DNA of 64,000 nucleotides from contig NZ_VFMN01000001.1 in the NCBI RefSeq assembly GCF_006715055.1, forward strand, positions 372,001 to 436,000, in the 5' to 3' direction. A program made the position numbers and the translations under genes. The stretch's first letter is position 1, and each line of letters opens with the position of its first letter. The notes beneath the pieces were generated by a model. It ran no database searches. It was not told where the DNA came from and saw only the letters and a list, made by a program, of their open reading frames with translations. Of this stretch, positions 17,301 through 24,482 are shown one piece after another. The stretch comes from Lapillicoccus jejuensis. GTDB taxonomy: Bacteria; Actinomycetota; Actinomycetes; Actinomycetales; Dermatophilaceae.

Positions 17301-17401
17301 CGCCGGCGCTCCCGCGGACCCGCGGCACCGCGCGGACCCCTCGGACCTCGCGGCTCCGCCGGGCCGTCGCCCTCGTCGCCCAGCCACCCTCGTTCGCTCA
17401 C
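14315..17401 (-). CDS. UPF0182 family large membrane protein
   Basis: A 1028-residue member of UPF0182 (COG1615), an actinobacterial family of unknown function. About seven membrane helices occupy residues roughly 35-330, with RREAIEPLRRVATWAVPAVI and RPIYVPNPETDALERYREAI between them. A long extracytoplasmic region follows, with DRYPIDKQTQDTVIGAREMD, NWINDHTVYTHGYGVVAAYG and YTEPNF-type motifs. The C-terminal 150 residues are a Gly/Ser/Thr-rich linker, a short helical stretch (ALAEAQTAITQADEALKAGD) and a Thr-rich tail. Start set at the GTG at 17401 (VSERGWLGDEG) because GGAGAAGG lies 7 bases before it; the open frame upstream is non-coding in character. Confidence 0.92.
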   Translation of the reverse strand: MSERGWLGDEGDGPAEPRGPRGPRGAAGPRERRRGPLVPTVLALLALIVAATIAAQVWTEVLWYDSVGFRSVFTTQLGAKLLLGLVTGVLTAALVASSLVIAYRSRPIYVPNPETDALERYREAIEPLRRVATWAVPAVIGLLTGLGASSQWQTWLLWLNRQSFGTKDPQFGLDIGFFVFTLPWLEVVVGLLTTALVIALVVAAFTHYVFGALHFTPGNRSTTHAARVHLSVLVAVIILLRAATYWLDRYDLTTKTSDLMTGIQYTEATAVIPTKIILTIASIIVALLFLTTIWLRSWRIPLIGLVGLVVVAIVAGGVVPALIQSLKVKPSELSLETPYLKNNIAATRAAFGVAGVQDQTYSATATATQGQLRGDAASVPGIRLIDPNVVSPTYQQLQAGRNFYRFPDILDVDRYPIDKQTQDTVIGAREMDLDGIAAGQRNWINDHTVYTHGYGVVAAYGNRKDADGRPVFFESSVPVSKDSKLGEYEPRIYFGEQSTTYAVAGAPTGASPREFDYPADSTGQQQVQNTYSGTGGVAIGSSLRRLAYAITYREPNFLLSDAVNADSRLLDHRTPRERVERVAPWLTLDGNAYPAVVDGRIQWILDGYTTTAQYPNSTLTSIDAATSDSITTSRTSVQAIDAGQINYIRNSVKATVDAFDGSVHLYAWDESDPMLKAWSGVFPGTVQPTSDISADLMAHLRYPEDLFKVQRKVLARYHVTDPSDFFRSNDLWTVPADPTQESRTTDQPPYYLSIAMPGTTAADFSLTTTFKPYGSRENLSGFLAVDSNAGSQEGKKASGYGTLRLLQLPSDGVRGPGQVQNDLNSSPITSPDGQRLALSTYLNQQRSGGSSVVFGNLLTLPVAKGVLNVEPIYVQGVSNTSYPLLRAVVVTFGDKLAWAGSLDGALDALFGGDSGASSGDTTGSTGSTGSGGSGSGSTGGSGSTGGGSASNNPALKQALAEAQTAITQADEALKAGDFTAYGKAQDALKAAIARAVAAEPSGSATLTPGGTSTTAPTGTATSSGTPTG

Positions 17402-17572
17402 GCTCGACCTTCTCCGCCGTCTGTCCCTGGTCCGGCCCCGGCACCGGTGGTGGCAGCCGTGAGGCTGCGACGTCCCGCGGGGGCCCTCAATATACGGACG
17501 GGCGCTGACACGGGTTCCCCCCGGCCCACCGCCGGGACGGGCGCGGTCGCCGGGATGGGCGAGGATGGCCCC

Positions 17573-18121
17573 GTGAGCGACCAGCCCTCCCGGCCCTCCG
17601 AGCCGACGACCGACCCCCTCGCCATCGCCGCTCTCGACACCGAGCGCCACGTCGCCCGCAGCGGCTGGGACCAGCCGCCTCGGCTCTTCGCGCTCGTCCC
17701 CACCGCCGAGCTCGTCGCCCACGAGCCGCAGCTGCGCGCGACGCTCTCCGCCGCCGACCTCACCGACGGGGCGCTGTCGGCCGTCGAGCAGGAGAACCTG
17801 CCCCGCTCGGCCGACCTCGAGTCCGTCCTCGGCCGCATCGCCTGGCCCGAGGGCGTCACCGGCTGCGCGTTCGCCGTCGAGCGGATGGTCGTCCCGCCGG
17901 ACGCCGAGCGCGACCTGCCCCGCGACCCCGACGCCGCGGTCGAGCGCCTCGCCGCCCACCCCGACCGGCGCGACGTGCGGCTGCTCGTCGCCGTCACCCG
18001 CGACGGCCGCTCGATCTGCCTGCTGCGCCAGCGCGCCCACGACGCCGACGACCAGGTCGCGACCGGCCCGGACCTCGCGCCCGGCCTCGTCGCCGCCCTG
18101 CGGGCGACCTTCGACGCCTAG
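17573..18121 (+). CDS. PPA1309 family protein
   Basis: A 182-residue actinobacteria-specific conserved protein. It begins VSDQPSRPSEPTTDPLAIAA; family signatures are DTERHVARSGWDQPPRLFAL, LPTAEL-like VPTAELVAHEP and FAVERMVVPP. Near the C-terminus, DVRLLVAVTRDGRSICLLRQ precedes a final helix. Role unknown. Transcribed divergently from the UPF0182 gene, with a 171-base shared promoter region that contains an AT-rich TATATT at about 17490. This divergent pairing is common in relatives. Confidence 0.85.
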   Translation: MSDQPSRPSEPTTDPLAIAALDTERHVARSGWDQPPRLFALVPTAELVAHEPQLRATLSAADLTDGALSAVEQENLPRSADLESVLGRIAWPEGVTGCAFAVERMVVPPDAERDLPRDPDAAVERLAAHPDRRDVRLLVAVTRDGRSICLLRQRAHDADDQVATGPDLAPGLVAALRATFDA

Positions 18122-18145
18122 CCCGTACGGCGCTCCGTACGCGCC

Positions 18146-19294
18146 TCAGCAGTGCGGCAGCGACGCCACCTCGTTCTCCCCGATCGCCGTGACGGCGGCC
18201 TCGGCGTCGTCGAAGGTGTCGACCTTGACGGCGGTCATGCCGTCGGGGACGTGGCCGACGACCTCCGAGCAGTTGTCCTTCGGCGCGAGGAACCACGTCG
18301 CGCCGGCCTCCCGGGCGCCGGCCATCTTCTGCCGGATCCCGCCGATGGGTCCCACGGTGCCGTCGGCCGCGATGGTGCCGGTGCCGGCGACCTTCTGCCC
18401 CCCGGTCAGCGAGCCGGGCGTGAGCAGGTCGTAGAGCCCGAGCGAGAACATCAGGCCCGCCGAGGGCCCGCCGACGTCGCCGGCGTCGATGGTGACCTTG
18501 AACGGGAAGTCGTACGTGACGCCGAGGTTGATGCCGAGGACGGTGCGGCCGTCGCTGGCGCCGGTCCGCGCCTGGACGGTGGTCGGCGTCCCGCCGCGGG
18601 TGACGCCGACGGCGAGCACGGCGCCCGGCTTCGCCTTCTGGATGGCCGCCCGCAGGGCGTCGGTGCTCGTCACCTTGACCCCGCCGACGCTCGTGACGAC
18701 GTCGCCGACCTGCAGGGCGTCGCCGGACGGCGCGTCCTTCGCGACCCGTCCGACGGTCACCTGCTCCGGCACGGTGATGCCGAGGTGACGCAGGGCGACC
18801 GCGGTGGCGATCTCCTGGGAGCCGGTCATCTCCGCCTGGTTCTCGGCGGTGACGTCCTGCTGGGACTGCGAGGGCGGGAAGATCGCGTCGACCGGGTACA
18901 CGTCCTGGGTCGGGCTGAGCCAGGCCTGGACGACGTCCCAGACCGAGACGGGGTAGCCGGGCCCGCCCTGAACCCGGACGGTGGTGAAGTCGAGCGCTCC
19001 CCCGTCGGCGTAGGTCTGGCGGCCCGCCACGGTGATGAGCCGCGCCTTGCCGTCCTCCCCGCCGCCGGTCGCCCCGAGGACGTTGGTCGCCGGCCCCGGC
19101 GACATGACGGCGTACGGCAGGTGCACGAGGTTGGCGGCGGCACCGACGAGCAGCCCGATGAAGACCGCCACGAGCAGCGCCACCGCTCCGCGGGAGGCCT
19201 TGGGGGTCGGCGGCGGCGCCCCGGCCGGGTCGTCGTACGGCGACACCGGCTCGCCCGGCGGGACCGGCGGCGGGGGCGTCGTCGACGTCGTCAC
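18146..19294 (-). CDS. YlbL-like PDZ domain / Lon-type serine protease
   Basis: A 382-residue membrane-anchored protease. Residues 1-35 are Pro-rich and cytoplasmic; ALLVAVFIGLLVGAAANLVH is a single membrane anchor; the middle (about 190-255) is a PDZ domain with GDALQVGDVVTSVGGVKV. The last 130 residues are a Lon-type catalytic domain: DVGGPSAGLMFSLGLYD carries the Ser (about 280) and IRQKMAGAREAGAT the Lys (about 325). Expected to act on envelope proteins. GTG start at 19294 overlaps the stop of moaE by 4 bases (GTGA), so the two are co-translated. Confidence 0.9.
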   Translation of the reverse strand: MTTSTTPPPPVPPGEPVSPYDDPAGAPPPTPKASRGAVALLVAVFIGLLVGAAANLVHLPYAVMSPGPATNVLGATGGGEDGKARLITVAGRQTYADGGALDFTTVRVQGGPGYPVSVWDVVQAWLSPTQDVYPVDAIFPPSQSQQDVTAENQAEMTGSQEIATAVALRHLGITVPEQVTVGRVAKDAPSGDALQVGDVVTSVGGVKVTSTDALRAAIQKAKPGAVLAVGVTRGGTPTTVQARTGASDGRTVLGINLGVTYDFPFKVTIDAGDVGGPSAGLMFSLGLYDLLTPGSLTGGQKVAGTGTIAADGTVGPIGGIRQKMAGAREAGATWFLAPKDNCSEVVGHVPDGMTAVKVDTFDDAEAAVTAIGENEVASLPHC

Positions 19295-19722
19295 GGCAGC
19301 CCCACCCACTCGTCGGACCCGTCGGTGAAGGTCTGGTGCTTCCAGATCGGCACCGTCGCCTTGAACTCGTCGACCAGCGCCCGGCACACCTCGAACGCCT
19401 CGGCCCGGTGCGCCGCGCTCACGGCGGCGACGACGGCGAGGTCGCCGACCTCGAGGTGTCCGTAGCGGTGCACGACCGCGATCCGCAGCACCCGGCCGTC
19501 GGCCGCCATCCGTGCCGCGAGGTCGGTCGCGACCTGCGCGGCGCTCGGGTGCACCTCGTAGTCGAGGACCTCGACGGGCTCGCCGTGGTCGTGGTCGCGC
19601 ACGTGACCGACGAACAGGCACGTCGCCCCCGCCCGGCGGTCGCGCACCGCGGCGAGCAGCTCGTCGACCGAGAGCGGCGTGTCGCGCACCTCGGCGAGGA
19701 CGACCTGGCCGGGGTCGGTCAT
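19291..19722 (-). CDS. moaE: molybdopterin synthase catalytic subunit MoaE
   Basis: A 143-residue MoaE. Conserved elements: GATCLFVGHVRDHDHGEPVE near residue 33, LDYEVHPSAAQV near 53, AVVHRYGHLEVGD near 80, SAAHRAEAFEVCRALVDEFK near 100 and the active-site Lys in VPIWKHQTF near 128. It transfers sulfur from MoaD to precursor Z in molybdenum cofactor synthesis. No moaD is adjacent; moeZ, the MoaD-activating enzyme family, lies 23 kb away. Start at ATG 19722; an in-frame upstream ATG at about 19734 (MEQPMTDPG) is possible. Overlaps the PDZ protease gene. Confidence 0.92.
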   Translation of the reverse strand: MTDPGQVVLAEVRDTPLSVDELLAAVRDRRAGATCLFVGHVRDHDHGEPVEVLDYEVHPSAAQVATDLAARMAADGRVLRIAVVHRYGHLEVGDLAVVAAVSAAHRAEAFEVCRALVDEFKATVPIWKHQTFTDGSDEWVGLP

Positions 19723-19896
19723 GGGCTGCTCCATCGGGTCGGGACCGGGGTGCCTCCGGGCGCCCCGCGCAGACATTGTCGCCCGCCCCTCGCGTGCGCG
19801 CACGGGGTGGGTCGCGGGAACTCGCCGCGACGTGGTTCGGTTGACCGGGAGAGCGCACGCCCGAGCCGGGCGTGCCGGCGCGAGGAGAGCGACACC

Positions 19897-21675
19897 ATGG
19901 CACCGACGACCGACGACCCGGACGAGCGCCCCGAGGACGACACCCCGCAGGACGCCGCGCCCGACGCCCCCGAGGACACCCCGCACGACACCCCGAGCGA
20001 CACCCCCCGCGACACCCCCCACGAGCCGCCGTACGGCGCCCGCGCCCCCATGGGCTTCTCGAGCCCGGGGGCGCCGCCCCCCGCCCGCCGCGACCCCGCC
20101 CAGGACGAGGAGGACGGGCTGCCCGACCTGTCGGCGCTCCTCGGCGCCCTCGGCGGCTCCGGCCCGATGCCCGACATGGCGCAGCTCGAGGCGATGATGC
20201 GCCGGCTCGGCGGCGCCGGCGGGATGCCCGACCTCGGCCAGCTCGAGGCGATGATGCGCCAGCTCGGCGTCACCCCGCCCGCACCCGGGCAGGCGCCGAT
20301 GGGCGCCTTCGCCGTGCTCCAGCAGCAGCTCCAGCAGATGTTCACCCCGCAGACCAGCGAGTCACGGGCGGCGATGGCGACCGACGTGGCCCGCAAGACC
20401 GTCGCCGCGGCCGGCAGCGACGCCGCCGTCACCGACGCGCAGCGCCGCGAGGTGTCCGAGGCGGTCCAGGTGGCCCACCTGTGGGTCGACCCGATGACCG
20501 CGTTCGACGCGCCGACCGGCCAGGGGGTGGCGTGGAGCCGCGCCCAGTGGGTCGAGGCGACGATGCCGACGTGGACCGAGCTCGTCGAGCCGGTCTCGGC
20601 CGGCGTCACCCGCGCGGTCACCGCCGCGCTCCAGGAGCAGCTGGGCAAGCTCGGCGAGCAGCTCGGCGACTCCCCCGAGGGGCTGGCCGGGCTGCCCGGT
20701 CTCGAGGGCCTGCAGGGCCTGGGCGGGCTGCAGAACCTCGACCTGGACGCCCTCATGGGCCAGGTCGCCCCGGCGATGGAGCAGATGGCGGGCACGATGT
20801 TCTCCGCGCAGCTCGGCCACGGGGTCGGCGCGCTCGCCGACGACGTCCTGTCCGGCACCGAGGTCGGCCTGCCGCTCGTGCGCTCCGAGGACGTCGCGCT
20901 GCTGCCGGCCAACGTCGACGCCTTCACCGAGGGCCTCGGCATAGACCGCGGCGAGGTGCGGCTCTACCTCGCCGTTCGCGAGGCCGCCCGCGCCCGGCTG
21001 TTCGCCGAGGTCCCGTGGCTCGGGCCGCAGCTCGAGGCCGCCGTGCGCGACTACGCCTCCGCGATCCGCATCGACACCGACGCGATCGAGGAGGAGATCC
21101 GCGGGATGGAGCCGCAGCAGGGGATGCAGGGCTTCGCCGAGCTGCAGGACAAGCTGCGCGACCGGCTCTTCTCCCCCACCCCGACCCCGCAGCAGCAGGC
21201 CGCGCTGGCCCGCCTCGAGACCTCGCTCGCCCTCGTGGAGGGCTGGGTCGACCTCGTCACCGACCAGGCCGTCGCCGGTCACCTCCCGCAGGCCGCCGCC
21301 CTCGGCGAGGCCGTACGACGCCGCCGCGCCGGTGGCCCGGCGCAGAAGGCGTTCGCCGGGATGGTCGGCCTGGAGCTGCGCCCGCGGCGGCTGCGCGACG
21401 CCCGCAACCTGTGGGCCGCACTGGAGGACGCCGGTGGCCTCGGCCTGCGCGACGGCGCCTGGTCGCACCCGGACATCGCCCCGACCGCCGCCGACCTCGA
21501 CGACCCGCTGGGGTACGTCGAGAAGCGCCAGGGCCGCGGCGCCGCGCAGCAGCGCGACGAGATGGACGAGGCGCTCGAGCAGCTCCTGCGCGAGTCCGAG
21601 GGCGGCTCCGAGGGCGGCTCGGAGGGCGGCTCGGAGGGCGGCTCGGGAAACGGCTCCGACAGCGGGCGCGGGTGA
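19897..21675 (+). CDS. DUF2342 family putative zinc-dependent metalloprotease
   Basis: A 592-residue protein of the actinobacterial DUF2342 family, often labelled zinc-dependent metalloprotease. The first 75 residues are acidic and Pro-rich. Two internal copies of MARLEAMMRRLGG-like sequence (MAQLEAMMRRLGGAGGMPDL, LGQLEAMMRQLG) occur near 90-125. HLWVDPMTAFDAP near 197, QLGHGVGALADDVLSGTEVG near 308, GLPLVRSEDVALLPANV and FAGMVGLELRPRRLRDARNL near 490 are family hallmarks. The tail is a GGSE repeat. GAGGAGAG precedes the ATG. The stop overlaps the NUDIX gene. Ortholog position equals Rv3195 in mycobacteria. Confidence 0.85.
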   Translation: MAPTTDDPDERPEDDTPQDAAPDAPEDTPHDTPSDTPRDTPHEPPYGARAPMGFSSPGAPPPARRDPAQDEEDGLPDLSALLGALGGSGPMPDMAQLEAMMRRLGGAGGMPDLGQLEAMMRQLGVTPPAPGQAPMGAFAVLQQQLQQMFTPQTSESRAAMATDVARKTVAAAGSDAAVTDAQRREVSEAVQVAHLWVDPMTAFDAPTGQGVAWSRAQWVEATMPTWTELVEPVSAGVTRAVTAALQEQLGKLGEQLGDSPEGLAGLPGLEGLQGLGGLQNLDLDALMGQVAPAMEQMAGTMFSAQLGHGVGALADDVLSGTEVGLPLVRSEDVALLPANVDAFTEGLGIDRGEVRLYLAVREAARARLFAEVPWLGPQLEAAVRDYASAIRIDTDAIEEEIRGMEPQQGMQGFAELQDKLRDRLFSPTPTPQQQAALARLETSLALVEGWVDLVTDQAVAGHLPQAAALGEAVRRRRAGGPAQKAFAGMVGLELRPRRLRDARNLWAALEDAGGLGLRDGAWSHPDIAPTAADLDDPLGYVEKRQGRGAAQQRDEMDEALEQLLRESEGGSEGGSEGGSEGGSGNGSDSGRG

Positions 21676-22280
21676 CCGACGACGGCGCTCCCCCCGGCAC
21701 GCCGTACGGCGTCCTGCACGCGGACGCGGTGCGCGTCCTCACCGCCTGGGAGCCACCGGCGGCGGCGCGCGGGCCCCAGGAGCTGCTGCGCCGGGACTTC
21801 CTCGACCACCTGGCCCGGCACCCCGACGGGGTGGCCAAGGCCGGCCCGCCCGCGCACCTGACCGCGAGTTGCGTCGTCCTCGACGCCGACCTCGCCCACG
21901 TCCTGCTCACGCACCACCGCAAGGCGAGGCAGTGGTACCAGCTCGGCGGCCACGTCGAGCCGCTCGACCGGTCGCTGCGCGCCGCCGCCGAGCGCGAGGC
22001 GCGCGAGGAGGGCGGCATCGAGGGCCTGCGGGTCACCCTCGCCCCCGTCCAGCTCGACCGGCACCGGCTCGTCGGCGCGTTCGGCCGCTGCGCCGAGCAC
22101 CTCGACGTGCGCTACGCCGCCGTGGCCCCCGCCGGCGCCCGGCCGGTCGTCAGCGCGGAGTCGCACGACGTGCGGTGGTGGCCGGTCGACGACCTGCCGC
22201 CCGGCACCGCGGCCGAGCTGCGTGCCCCGGTCGACCTGGCCCGGGCCGCGCTCGCCGCGGACCCGGCGCGTGGACGGTAG
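21672..22280 (+). CDS. NUDIX hydrolase
   Basis: A 202-residue NUDIX protein, translationally coupled to the DUF2342 gene (GTGA overlap). The Nudix box runs from GGHVEP at residue 93 through AAEREAREEGGIEG (REx2EExG) around 105-117. LLTHHRKARQWYQLGG just before it is the strand that leads into the box. DVRYAAVAPAG and ESHDVRWWPVDDLPP near 160 are typical of NUDIX enzymes acting on nucleotide or sugar diphosphates. Substrate not determined. Converges on the YgjP-like gene with a 6-base gap. Confidence 0.85.
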   Translation: MTDDGAPPGTPYGVLHADAVRVLTAWEPPAAARGPQELLRRDFLDHLARHPDGVAKAGPPAHLTASCVVLDADLAHVLLTHHRKARQWYQLGGHVEPLDRSLRAAAEREAREEGGIEGLRVTLAPVQLDRHRLVGAFGRCAEHLDVRYAAVAPAGARPVVSAESHDVRWWPVDDLPPGTAAELRAPVDLARAALAADPARGR

Positions 22281-22286
22281 GTGACG

Positions 22287-22895
22287 CTAGAGGGCGATCG
22301 CGTCGTCGGCGGCGTCGTCCGGCACGACGTCCTCCGGGGTGTCCGCGGTGTCGTCGAGGTCGAGGCCGGCGGTGGCCGACACCCCCTCGAGGTAGCCGCG
22401 GGCCCGCTCGAGCCGCGGGTAGCCCTCGATGAGCCGCCAGAAGGCGCGGTCGTGGCCGGGGTGCAGCAGGTGCGCGAGCTCGTGCAGGAGCACGTAGTCC
22501 AGGACGTAGCCCGGCATCCCCTTGACCCGGTCGCTGATCCGGATCGTGCCGTCGGCCGGGGTGCACGAGCCCCAGCGGGTGGTCTGGTTCGCGACCCAGC
22601 GCACCGACGTCGGCCGCGCCAGACCGCCGAGGTAGCGGGTGGACAGGTCGGCAGCGCGGGCGGCCAGCTGGGTGTCGCTCGGGCGACGACGGCGGTCGCC
22701 GTCGGCGAGGCGCACGAGCATGGCGTCGACCCACTGCCGCTCCTGCGCCGGGCTGAAGCCGGCGGGGATGAGCACGACGGTCCGACCGCCCTCGCGGTAG
22801 GCGCTGACGGTGCGCCGCCGCCGTCGGCTGCGACGGACCTCGACGGCCTCGTGCGCGCCGTGGTCCTCGAGTCCGCTGCGTCGCGCCTCGACCAT
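22287..22895 (-). CDS. YgjP-like M48-type metallopeptidase (DUF45)
   Basis: A 202-residue YgjP/DUF45 protein. After a basic N-terminus with RRSRRRRRTVSAYREGGRTV, the core has RYLGGLARPTSVRWVANQTT, RWGSCTPADGTIRISDRVKG and YVLLHELAHLLHPGHDRAFW. HELAH (about residue 138) provides two zinc ligands and the catalytic Glu; HDRAFW the third His. The C-terminal 35 residues are acidic and disordered. Probably a cytosolic zinc peptidase. ATG at 22895 chosen (MVEARRSG). Confidence 0.88.
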   Translation of the reverse strand: MVEARRSGLEDHGAHEAVEVRRSRRRRRTVSAYREGGRTVVLIPAGFSPAQERQWVDAMLVRLADGDRRRRPSDTQLAARAADLSTRYLGGLARPTSVRWVANQTTRWGSCTPADGTIRISDRVKGMPGYVLDYVLLHELAHLLHPGHDRAFWRLIEGYPRLERARGYLEGVSATAGLDLDDTADTPEDVVPDDAADDAIAL

Positions 22896-22995
22896 TCCTC
22901 GAGGGTACGACGCCCCGTCCGCCCGGGCGGGGACGCGCGCCGCCGCGCGCCGATGTGCGGTCCGTCCCCCCTGCTGGTCTAGGGTTGAGCGAGTC

Positions 22996-23018
22996 CTGCG
23001 CCGCCCCTTGCGGCGCAG
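22996..23018 (+). other. hairpin in the 5' leader of the DUF5679 gene
   Basis: Perfect 9-bp stem (22996-23004 with 23010-23018) and 5-base loop, ending 30 bases before the DUF5679 start. It follows a TAGGGT that could be a -10 element at 22980-22985. It may stabilise the short mRNA or act as a partial terminator; no evidence separates these. Confidence 0.4.
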
Positions 23019-23048
23019 CCGGACGCAGATGGACAAGGAGACAACCCC

Positions 23049-23234
23049 ATGGCTGACCAGAAGACTGCCACCGAGACGGGTGAGACCTACTCGGGCGAGT
23101 TCTACTGCGTGAAGTGCAAGGAGAAGCGACAGGCCGAGGGGAAGGTCGTCGTCAGCGAGAACGGCCGCCGCATGGCCAAGGGCCAGTGCCCGGTGTGCGG
23201 GACCAACCTCAACCGCATCCTCGGCAAGAGCTGA
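23049..23234 (+). CDS. DUF5679 zinc-ribbon protein
   Basis: A 61-residue protein with two CxxC knuckles: YCVKCKEKR near residue 19 and GQCPVCGTNLNRILGK near 46, separated by VVVSENGRRMAKG. This is the DUF5679 pattern found across actinobacteria; it probably binds one zinc and has been suggested to be RNA- or ribosome-associated only by analogy. ACAAGGAGACAACC provides a strong ribosome site before the ATG. A monocistronic unit ended by the terminator at 23305. Confidence 0.9.
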   Translation: MADQKTATETGETYSGEFYCVKCKEKRQAEGKVVVSENGRRMAKGQCPVCGTNLNRILGKS

Positions 23235-23304
23235 CTCCCCGGCGCCCGGCGCACCACCCCACGGCGGGCGGTCGCGCCGCGCCCGGCACCGACGCGTGCC
23301 ACAC

Positions 23305-23336
23305 GACGGGCGGGACCCCTCGGGGTCCCGCCCGTC
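23305..23336 (+). terminator. intrinsic terminator after DUF5679 gene
   Basis: Perfect inverted repeat with 15-bp arms (23305-23319 and 23322-23336), about 70 bases after the stop codon. GC-rich, no U-run, as usual for this genome. Confidence 0.85.
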
Positions 23337-23471
23337 CTGCGTCCCCAGCCCCCCGCCGCTCGCCGCTCCCCGTGCGGGGCTGTGGATGGCCGCGTGCGCG
23401 GTCGACGCCCTGTGACAGCCTCGCTGGGACGGGCCCGGGTGGCGGAGCGCGGGTCGGCGGAGGAGGCGACG

Positions 23472-24482
23472 GTGGACGAGCAGGAGGTCGCCCGCGGAGC
23501 GTGGCGCCGCGGGCGGGACGTCGTGCAGGTCGGCTGGTCCGGCGCGGACGGCCTGGTCCTGCACGGGCTCGAGCCCCGCGAGGTCATCGCGCTCACCACT
23601 CCGCAGACGCTGCAGGCGGGCCGGCTCGACGCCGCCGCCCTGGCCGGCACGGCCCGCACCGTCGGCATCCCCCGACGCCGGCTCGGGCTGCTCGTCGAGG
23701 TGCTCCGGGCCCACGACCTCGTCGGACCGGGCGAGCGGGGTGCGGCCGGTCGAGGGCCGTCCGGCCTCGGAGACCGGTGGGTCGTCGTCGGCGGGTCCGG
23801 CAGCCTGCCGTGGCAGACGGCGAGCCTGCTGCGCACGGCGGGGGTCGGTCGCGTCGACCTCGGCCACGAGGCCGTCGACGACCTCGACCACCGCCTCGGT
23901 CCCCCCGCTCCCCCGGCTCCACCGGCCACGGGAGCGGCCCGCCCCGACCTCGTCGTCCTCGCCGCCCAGCACCTCGTGCCCGCCCGGTGGGGCGACCCGT
24001 GGCGGCGGCGCGGGATCGCGGTGCTGCCCGTCACCCTCGAGCGGCGCCGGGTGCTCGTCGGCCCGCTCGTGCTCGACCCGGCCGGCCCCTGCCTGCACTG
24101 CCTCGACCTCGTGCGCACCGACCTCGACGGGGGCTGGCCGGCCCTCGTCGCCCAGGCCGACGACGGCGTGGACGCCCCGCGGGCGGGGCGGTCGCTCACC
24201 CCGCCGCCGGAGCCCGACGACACCGACCAGACCCTCACCGCGCTCGCGGCCGCCGTGGTGGCCCTGCTCGTGCGGTGTCACCTCGAGGGGCGCCCGCCCC
24301 CGGCGGGGGTGTCGGTCGAGGCCACGCTGCCCTGGCCACGGCTCGACCACCGGCGCTGGCCCCGCCACCCGGACTGCCCGCACCATGAGGACCGCTCGCA
24401 CCACGGCGAGCGGGTCGCGGCGCCCACGTGCGCCACCCCACACCCGCGAACCGCGGCCGGCCGAGGGACAATGGAGGCGTGA
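23472..24482 (+). CDS. degenerate E1/cyclodehydratase-like protein (Rv3196-type)
   Basis: About 336 residues, similar in layout to the E1-like/TOMM-cyclodehydratase-type proteins that accompany the AarF kinase in actinobacteria. The Rossmann-like loop VVVGGSGSLPWQTASLLRTA (near residue 108) lacks a clean GxGxxG. GPLVLDPAGPCLHCLDLVRT (near 205) keeps a CxxC pair, followed by DLDGGWPALVAQ. The usual second CxC pair near the end is reduced to HPDCPHH, so zinc binding may be lost. No precursor peptide or partner enzyme is nearby. Start chosen at the GTG at 23472 behind GGAGGAGG; upstream in-frame starts exist (GTG about 23411, ATG 23382). Overlaps the kinase gene (GTGA). Confidence 0.65.
   Translation: MDEQEVARGAWRRGRDVVQVGWSGADGLVLHGLEPREVIALTTPQTLQAGRLDAAALAGTARTVGIPRRRLGLLVEVLRAHDLVGPGERGAAGRGPSGLGDRWVVVGGSGSLPWQTASLLRTAGVGRVDLGHEAVDDLDHRLGPPAPPAPPATGAARPDLVVLAAQHLVPARWGDPWRRRGIAVLPVTLERRRVLVGPLVLDPAGPCLHCLDLVRTDLDGGWPALVAQADDGVDAPRAGRSLTPPPEPDDTDQTLTALAAAVVALLVRCHLEGRPPPAGVSVEATLPWPRLDHRRWPRHPDCPHHEDRSHHGERVAAPTCATPHPRTAAGRGTMEA

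Noticed and set aside
17402-18040. N-terminal extension of the UPF0182 protein
   Set aside because: The frame is open but antisense to the PPA1309 gene and has no family similarity; the GTG at 17401 has a good ribosome site and family-like sequence follows.
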